Shown piece by piece: positions 19,180-25,164 of a DNA stretch of 25,164 nucleotides. Source of the stretch: Larix sibirica (Eukaryota; Streptophyta; Pinopsida; Pinales; Pinaceae); NCBI GenBank assembly GCA_004151065.3, contig NWUY0300006616.1, forward strand, positions 10,530 to 35,693. Direction: 5' to 3'. Under the pieces are notes generated by a model. That model was given only the letters and a program-made list of their open reading frames with translations, did not search any database and was not told the origin of the DNA. The position numbers and the translations under genes were made by a program. Numbering within the stretch: the stretch's first letter is position 1; each line of letters begins with the position of its first letter.

Positions 19180-20271
19180 TACACTCTTTCTAGACCTCCC
19201 AAATAAGGAACCTCGGGAATATTTTCCAAATGCGGTTCATAATTTAATTTTGGAAGGGTGTTTCTCTCCATTCTATAATCAAATGATCTAGTTTCCCCTG
19301 AACATATGAATATTAGAGGAAGCGAGCCACACCAAGGTCCCATAGCCCAGGCGAGAAGGACCATGAGTCCAGCAATTGAGCCATCGTTTCCTCCTTTGAT
19401 TCACAAAGGTAGCAGTGGATAGGGCCTTCAAACCCCATGTTTCTTGAGATTCCCCCCCATTAAGACCCTTATGTGCAGCACGAGGCATAACAAGGTGGAA
19501 ATATTTGTCCAAAACAATCTCCCCACGCTTTCTTCCACTTTGGTTGGGATTGACTGCAGGCCCACCCTTCCTCTAGGCTGTAGGATTCTTTAACCTGAAG
19601 ACCCATCTCAAAGAATATCCCCAACACAACTTGTCAGGTTTGGTCTACACTCTAATGCACCTATTTTGTAAATCATTCCATAGGTCCAATACTTCCTCCC
19701 TTAGACAAATTCTCTCCACCATTCCATGGACTTCCAACTTCTATACTCCGAGGGATTCTAGTCATCCTACCAATAATATTTGAAATTACTCCTCCCTTGC
19801 CGCTAACCATATAGCTGAATGGATAGATTGTCAAAGCTATTTCTAAGAGGTGGGATTTATTTCCATGAATCGTTTTAGAAGTCCATTGTTTCAAATTTCT
19901 GATCTCCCAAAAACAATGCTTCTAAACCAAGTCTTTTCATTTCCAAGGAGACTCCTAGATGTAGGAACCTGCCTGAGGGCGGTTGAACCAAATAAAATCA
20001 TCCTTGGGAAAGTCGTGTGCATATTTACTATCCATAACTAGACCCATGGTTCGTTCCCATATGACACCCATTTCCACTAGATTTTCGCCCCCAAAACCAA
20101 GCAACTCTTCTCTAGGTCTCGGAGGCCCAAACCATCTTGAGACTTGGGCATACACAACTTATGCCATCCCACAAGGGACCATTTTTTCTTCTCCTTCGAC
20201 CCACCCCATATGAAAGTCCTCTGTAATTGACGGGTTTCTTTCAGCACCACCTTTGGCGCAGCCATAACCAA
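19180..20271 (-). pseudogene. LINE 2 ORF2: thumb/connection and zinc-finger-like region
   Basis: Read on the minus strand. RQLQRTFIWGGSKEKKKWS and PKSQDGLGLRDLEKSCLVL (20271-20077) match the block after reverse transcriptase (FLWGG, GGLGLRDL). KDDFIWFNRPQAGSYI (about 20010-19955) matches the GSxIW block. RIPRSIEVGSPWNGG follows near 19750. At 19420-19320, CYLCESKEETMAQLLD and SWSFSPGLWDL correspond to the zf-RVT pattern C-x2-C...H-x-F-x-x-C, with His and the last Cys lost. Four frame changes occur in this segment. Confidence 0.78.
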
Positions 20272-20399
20272 AAAAATATACGTTGGAATGGATTGGAGAC
20301 CACTCTTTACTAGAAATAGTATGTTATCAAAGTTAAGTGACCTAAAAACTTAATTAAATAGCTTACTCCTGATCTTATCCACTAATTCCTTCCAGGATT

Positions 20400-21680
20400 C
20401 CCTTCACACAATCGAATTAGACAATGGGGTGCCTAGTCTTTTGGACAGAAGGGAACTCCGCTGAAACCTTAGAATATGAATGATATTCTATTGTGTTGTC
20501 TTGGGAGTGTTAAAGAGAAAAACCTGGGATTTTTCCTCATTTATTGACAAGCCAGAAGCCTTGAAGAAGAGGTTTAGGCCTTGTTTAATCTCCCGAGCCT
20601 CTTGTAAATATGCATGACCCATTAGCAGAGTATCATCTACCAATTTTTGATGAGATTGCTTCTGCTCCTTATGGTGTAGATATAGTCCCCACATCTCCTG
20701 ATTATTCACTAAGTGCTTAAATAACCTGCCTAATCCATCAACCACAAGGATAAATAGAAAGGGGTAAAGAGGACCCCCCTACCTTATCCCTCTTGAGGGA
20801 CATAAGTGTCTAGACGGAACTCCATTCAATAAGACACATAAAAACACTTATTATGATACTTTTAGAATCTAGGTTACCCATAGCTCATTGAAACCAAAGG
20901 CTTTCAGTATCTGCGACATAAATTGCCAACTGATTTTGTCATAATATTTTTCGAAGTCATGTTTAATCAACATACCTGGATTTTTAGTGAATTTAAGAGA
21001 ATGGATTACCTTGTGAACTAGGATGATGCCATCCAGGATTTTTCATCCCTCCACAAATCCAGATTGCTTCGACGAGATTAGGTTGGGAAATATTGGCTTG
21101 AGCCCGTTCACAATAACCTTGGTGATGATTTTATAAATAACATTATAGAGAGAAATTGGATGGAATTTACCAATAGAATCACCCCCCTCACTTTTCAGGA
21201 TCATCAAGAGAAAGGTGGCATTGAAGTCTAATAGAACCCCACTAGTCACTCGAGAGTTTTCCACAACCACACAACTTCCCCCTTGATCACGTCCCCAAAA
21301 AAATGGAAACAATTAGCCGTGAACCCTTCCGACCCTGGAGATTTGTCAGCCACCATTTATTTCAGAGCTTCCTCCACCTCTTCTGCCACTACCTTCCTCA
21401 TGAGCACCTCATTTTTCTCTTGGGAGACCAACGATGGGATATGTTGAGTAACCTTAGCAATATCCTCCATACGATCAAGAACTGAATCGCTCATGATTTG
21501 ATTGAAATAGTCCACCAATTCAATCTCCATATACTGTCGTGATTTCACCCATTCCCCATTCACCTTTAATATCACAGTGATGCAATTTTTATGCCTATTT
21601 TGAATGGTCGATCTATGAAAGAAGGAGATATTACGCTCCCCCTCCTTGAGCCATTTGTTTCTTGATTTTTTCTTCCACAA
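20400..21680 (-). pseudogene. LINE 2 ORF2: reverse transcriptase domain
   Basis: On the minus strand the linker NKWLKEGERNISFFHRS (about 21650) opens the region. KSPGSEGF follows near 21345, then IGKFHPISLYNVIYKIITKV and KQSGFVEG (21170-21043). Motif A is KHDFEKYYDKISW (catalytic Asp codon at 20958-20956). Motif B is RGIR-stop-GGPLYPFLFI near 20790, where RGIRQGDPLSPFLFI is usual. Motif C is KLVDDTLLMG (Asp codons at 20637-20632), where F/YADD is usual. LSINEEKSQVF (near 20540) is the usual GLxINxxKS block. The enzyme copies element RNA into DNA at a nicked target. Both motif C aspartates survive, but stops and frameshifts break the protein. Confidence 0.88.
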
Positions 21681-21929
21681 TATTTCCTCTTGTCTTTCCC
21701 TTTCGTCTAGTTTTTCCCCAACAAGTCATTCTTCTAATTTGAGAATATCATCATATTCCTCCTCCATTCCTTTGATCTGGATTTCCTCCAGTCGTATTTC
21801 CAGGTTTCTCTTATCCTGAAAGATGTTTCCAAACTCCTCCTTATTCCATTTTTCTAACTTCCTCTCAATTGGTTTTAATTTTTGTTGGAATTGATACATA
21901 TAGGATCCTCTCGGAGCTTCGACCCCCTC

Positions 21930-22726
21930 TCACCATTGTTAGACCATCTCTTTGAATCTTGGGTGATATAGCCAAAAAATTTCAAAGTAAAAATGATTTC
22001 TTGTGGCTTCCTCATCATTGAACCAAGAAAGGCTGGTCAGCCAATGATCTGAACCAAAAGTAGGAATAACCGAGGCAGAGGCTTCCCCTCCATTCGTCAG
22101 GATGGATTCAAACACTAAGAAGCGATCCATCCTAGAATCAATGTGTATGTTCCCTCCTTTCCTATTATTCTAGGAAAACACATGGTTATTGGCTTCCAAA
22201 TCAACTAGCTTTAGCTCCTTCGTCAAATCACTGAACTCAAGACTAGTTACCTCCAACTACGTTATACCCCGCTTTTTTTCTTGCAAGGAGGTGATCATGT
22301 TGAAGTCTCCTCCTATAACCCAATTTCATCCATTAAACACCGACCTTAGAGACTCCAACAATTGAAGGAACTGGATTTTAAGAGGAGGATCACGGGGTCA
22401 TAAACATTTGTGATCATACTGCTTATAGGAGAACCTGTGAGCTTAAAATCCGTCGAGATAAATATTTGAGTGGATATAAAATTAGATAAGCTAATAAGCT
22501 TAGGATTCCATAGAATTGTGAGACCCCCTGCTGTACCCTGTGCATCCACTACCATCATTTTGCACTCTCTCCATATTTTCCTCATATTTGTTCTCAAGAA
22601 CACCTTTGAAGACTTTGTCTCTTGAATGAAGAAAACCGTTGGTTTTTCCAAGGTTACTTTACTTCTCAAGATTCTCATCTTTCTTAATCCTTTGATTCCT
22701 CTTATGTTCTAGGACAACAACTTCAT
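21930..22726 (-). pseudogene. LINE 2 ORF2: AP-like endonuclease domain
   Basis: ORF2 starts at the ATG at 22726-22724 (MKLLS-stop-NIRGIKGLRK; the stop TAG stands where the family has Trp, TGG). FIQETK (about 22630) carries the catalytic Glu, and GTAGGLTILWNP follows near 22530. After frame changes, SRMDRFLVFE (22130) and FGSDHWLTSLSW (SDH at 22052-22044) complete the domain. This endonuclease nicks the target DNA to prime reverse transcription. The start is supported by the overlap with the ORF1 stop. The stop at codon 6 and later breaks make it inactive. Confidence 0.85.
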
Positions 22727-23150
22727 TAGGATTGAGTGTGAATTGCAAATAAGGCCTCCTTAATGGTCGAATATTGACCCAACTCCACCAACTTGATCCC
22801 CACCTATGCTAGCTTCTATCTATTACTCCTTCTCCCATAGGTATATAGGCGTTTAAATGGAAAAAACGGCCTCCCTAGACCTCCCAACTAGAGAAAATGG
22901 ATGAAAACTCAAGAAAAGTGTGAGGGAAAACGCCCAGCCAACACAGAACTCGTGAGAAAGAAAAACTAATGCATGAAGAATGGGTTGGGGAGAAATTTCA
23001 TGGTTGTTTTCTTTCCCAAGAGGCCAAACATGATTTTCAAAATTGATGCCTTGCACATACACGAAATTGGGACATCCATACTCTCCATTTCCCAAAACAA
23101 TAACTACCTCAACCACCTCTTGGAAGAAATAAATGATTGGGTACAAAAGT
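22726..23150 (-). pseudogene. LINE 2: probable ORF1 C-terminal remnant
   Basis: The minus-strand frame ending KLVELGQYSTIKEALFAI plus HTQS stops with a TAA that overlaps the ORF2 ATG by one base (TAATG). This is the expected position of ORF1, the RNA-binding protein of L1 elements. Upstream the frame carries stops near 22800 and 22815, and further pieces (MDVPISCMCKASILKIMFG near 23060) are coding-like. No CCHC zinc knuckle or RRM could be recognised, and the N-terminus is not found. Confidence 0.5.
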
Positions 23151-23285
23151 CAACATGGGTAGTTAATGGTTCATGGGTTCTCTCATTGACACTTGGNAAA
23201 ACATAATGTAAATGTATAACAGGAAGTACGTTCACATGAGGAGAAAGGAATAAACATACTCTAGGCAAAGCAACACATGAATCTC

Positions 23286-23504
23286 TGTTAGGAATCCGCC
23301 ACAAACAACTGCAATTATATTAAAGAGAATGTTTCAAACAGAGCTCGATCCCTAGGCCTCAACCAAATGATTGTCCAACCCTTTTATCTTCTATTACATT
23401 GTATTTATAGGCTCTCGGCCTTGGACCGAACATAAAAAACAATTACAAAACATGTTGTGACTATGCCGCCACCTACATAATTCACTTCACTACCCTTGAC
23501 AACA
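23286..23504 (-). mobile_element. LTR-like segment (possible solo or partial LTR)
   Basis: On the minus strand the segment begins TGTTGTCAAGG and ends TTCCTAACA, so it has TG...CA ends within a TGTT/AACA terminal inverted repeat. A TATA box lies about 100 bp in, and a T-rich, AATATAA-containing stretch follows. The length (219 bp) fits a short LTR. There is no target-site duplication (flanks aatctc and aattac), no primer binding site and no polypurine tract in the right place, so the call is tentative. A short host promoter is an alternative. Confidence 0.3.
23402..23409 (-). promoter_or_regulatory. TATA box (TATAAATA) on the minus strand
   Basis: TATAAATA with preceding CC (CCTATAAATA) matches the plant TATA consensus closely, in a locally GC-rich context (GGCCGAGAGCC upstream). 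Transcription would begin about 25-35 bp further along the minus strand, near 23370. It could be the promoter of the LTR-like segment. Confidence 0.5.
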
Positions 23505-23705
23505 AATTACAAAAATGACAACGATGGATATTAGATGAGTCATGAATGACTATACAGGTGTCCTTTGCAAGGTACAGAACGCCCTGGCTTCAAAGAATAG
23601 ACAGACCTAAATTGGCCTCAAGATGGAAGAAAAGATGCCCATACACTTAGCCAAAATAGACTTGCTGGGAAAGGAAAAAAGGAACATTGCGAACAGGCTG
23701 CCACC

Positions 23706-24150
23706 TCATTCTGGAGCCTTCAATTTTCCTTGTGGATCGAAGAAGTCTTCCACTTTCAGGGGGTCATCCACTGGTGTTCTTTCAGTTGTGGGAGGAGGTG
23801 TTGCTTCCCCTATGGGGATGATGCAGTCTTTGACAATCTCCATGTCCCGATGAAGGTCCCACTTGTCTTCTCTAATCCCTTTCTTCTTCAACCGACGTTG
23901 AATCTGCTTGTCCACTTGCTGGCCTGCGTTTTCCTCAAGTTCACTGGTCGAGCTCTCTTCCACATGGTCGAATGTTATCAGACAGGAGGGAACATGCTCC
24001 TCCTCCATTTCAGACCACACCTGCTCTGGCACGATAACCACTTCGGCTCTCTGCCCACTCTCCATAACCTGCTCTCAACTGAAATATGCCAGACTGGTCG
24101 AGCTCACCACCTTCCAGTATGGATGTGAGTCGTGCACCATGGGATCCATA
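23706..24150 (-). CDS. Unidentified acidic ORF, probably a remnant
   Basis: A minus-strand frame of 119 codons runs from an ATG at 24065 to a stop at 23706. The same frame continues upstream to about 24150 through one TGA (DPMVHDSHPYWKVVSSTSL). The N-terminal half is acidic (EQVWSEMEEEHVP; VEESSTSELEENAGQ). A basic patch (QIQRRLKKKGIREDKW) and a Pro/Thr-rich part (GEATPPPTTERTPVDDP) follow, and it ends DFFDPQGKLKAPE. There is no signal peptide or membrane segment. The codon choice and amino-acid mix look coding, unlike the AT-rich flanks. I do not recognise it; it may be the tail of a retroelement polyprotein next to the LTR-like segment, or ORF1 of an element. The opposite-strand frames here are shadows. 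Confidence 0.42.
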
Positions 24151-24783
24151 CCTATAACTATTGTGACAATGAGGGAAGTCCTAAGTAATCATTTCACCAT
24201 GATTCGTTGAATGGACCCTCAAATGAGTGGGTATGATGACTGAATCCATTACTGGCGTTAAAGCGTCCCAAACGAGGCCTTCATGGTGGGTGGACAAACA
24301 TACGACAACGTTGAGGTGGCCTCCGTCCATTTGGCACTCATTAGTTTTCAGAGGAGATGCTTTTTATCATTTGAAACCTATGATCAAATCAAGACCATAG
24401 ATCTTAGCCATGCTTTCATCTGAACTGTCAAGCAATGCTGCCTCTGCCAAGTTCGTGAATTTGGGACCTATAGGTTTGTCGCACAAGTAACATCTTCAAA
24501 GTAGATCTGGACCACAGATCTGAACTCCGCCAAATCTAAGCTGTTGAAAGATGCGACACTTTTAAGAAAAGTTCGCAAATCTGAATCACGACCCTTTCCC
24601 CATGTGTAGCATTTCTGATCAACATGTGATCCGTTGATTTGCATCCTCCGCTATTGGTCAACCTCCAACTTGCCCGCTCATTAACCCCTATACTAGATCC
24701 TCTCGGCCACCTTTAGGAATTGGATCCTCCTTTTCTCTTGTCTACAGACTAGGCTTGCTGTATAGGGCCTTTATTTTCGCCAT
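24151..24783 (-). pseudogene. Degenerate coding-like frame upstream of the acidic ORF
   Basis: The minus strand carries an ATG at 24783 (MAKIKALYSKPSL-stop-TREKEDPIPKGG), then TFLKSVASFNSLDLAEFRSV (about 24560), then GPKFTNLAEAALLDSSDES in another frame (about 24460), then TPVMDSVIIPTHLR near 24240. The pieces are in the same orientation and order as the acidic ORF and may be its upstream part. No domain is recognised; stops and frameshifts break it. Confidence 0.35.
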
Positions 24784-25164
24784 TCTGAGGGGGATGCCGA
24801 CCAAAAGGTGGGATTCTTTTGGATATCTTTGTGCCCCTGCAACCTCACTTTGCAAAAAAAAACCCTTCTTCAAATGCATAGCACAACTAGAGTGCTAACA
24901 CCTTGCGAGGCACCTTTTTTGTTACTTGATCTGTTCGATATCTACTGGTTTGATATTGCGGCCATTTCGTTTCTAATGAATATTGTCCATAATATTTAAT
25001 ATAATCATTAGGACATGCATTGATAGCCTGATATTCCATTCTAATATCGTTTATAATTCTAGTTAATTCTCAGCATGTGATACGTAAATTATTTCATAGT
25101 GGTAAGATAAATTCACTTAACAATATACAACATAAAAAATAACTAGTTAATGTAAATAATAGTA
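24784..25164. other. No gene recognised
   Basis: The sequence turns strongly AT-rich after about 24960. A run of nine A is at about 24857-24865. The + frame at 24808-24999 has no recognisable content. Confidence 0.45.

Larger units (their letters stand above)
17022..23150 (-). mobile_element. LINE 2: near full-length L1-type retrotransposon with RNase H, decayed
   Basis: The most complete element in the window. On the minus strand it shows an ORF1 tail, a TAATG junction (22728-22724), then ORF2 with endonuclease, reverse transcriptase, zinc-finger and RNase H regions, a further coding-like tail, a 3' untranslated region, and an A-run (T-run on + at 17022-17028). Frames change about ten times and several stops are present, so it cannot move by itself. 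It is visibly less AT-rich than LINES 1 and 3, suggesting a younger insertion. The 5' limit is uncertain: no start of ORF1 or target-site duplication is visible, and an ambiguous base (n) at 23197 lies close by. It shares orientation with the HAD-like pseudogene and ends about 20 bp from that gene's splice acceptor. Confidence 0.88.

Noticed and set aside
23197-23197. Ambiguous base n
   Set aside because: An assembly or sequencing ambiguity, not biology; it only limits frame calls next to it.
23730-24128. A 132-codon + strand open frame and another overlapping it (23908-24210)
   Set aside because: Both lie opposite the more protein-like acidic minus-strand frame and are shadows of it.

Overview
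This looks like a stretch of repeat-rich nuclear DNA from a seed plant. The evidence is the AT-rich composition, the plant-type L1 LINEs whose ORF2 ends in an RNase H domain, the plant-style splice acceptors, and the large share of decayed retroelement DNA. A gymnosperm or another plant with a very large genome is my inference, not something the sequence proves. I see no intact protein-coding gene, no tRNA or rRNA gene, no CRISPR array and no bacterial-type operon. Almost every long open frame is a shadow or a piece of a broken gene.

Layout, left to right. 1-260: end of an 80-bp tandem repeat array. 261-2430: no recognisable gene, with a purine-rich tract at about 560-990. 2431-4255 (+): a decayed, unidentified gene or element ORF that ends in a Lys/Glu-rich coiled-coil-like segment. 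About 5700-8290 (-): LINE 1, 5'-truncated, with the end of its endonuclease, its reverse transcriptase and part of its C-terminus. 8290-10450: AT-rich filler with several short direct repeats. About 10450-12120 (-): LINE 3, only the zinc-finger and RNase H end, with an internal 206-bp duplication inside RNase H. 12521-12653 and 12655-12992: two adjoining minisatellites, a 22-bp hairpin repeat and a 48-bp repeat that reads as a 16-residue peptide repeat on the minus strand. About 13780-14740 (-): weakly supported coding-like remnant. 15290-17001 (-): two tandem decayed copies of a plant HAD phosphatase-like FCP1-homology (NIF/CPDc) domain, each beginning at a splice acceptor at the same place in the fold.

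17022 to about 23150 (-): LINE 2, the best preserved element. It has an ORF1 tail, a TAATG junction into ORF2, then endonuclease, reverse transcriptase, zinc-finger and RNase H regions, a further coding-like tail of about 360 codons, a 3' region and a short A tail. Its 3' end lies about 20 bp from the splice acceptor of the first HAD copy and in the same orientation, so it appears to have entered an intron of that gene. About 23286-24783 (-): an LTR-like segment with a TATA box, next to an unidentified acidic, proline-containing ORF and its degenerate upstream frame. 24784-25164: nothing recognised.

The genes do not form a working system. The window records an old gene duplication (HAD copies) followed by several rounds of LINE insertion and decay. 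LINES 1 and 3 look older (more AT-rich, more stops) than LINE 2. The most interesting points are the tandem HAD pseudogenes with matching splice positions, the peptide-level 16-codon repeat, the hairpin minisatellite with a compensated unit, the RNase H internal duplication, and the unassigned tail beyond RNase H in LINE 2.
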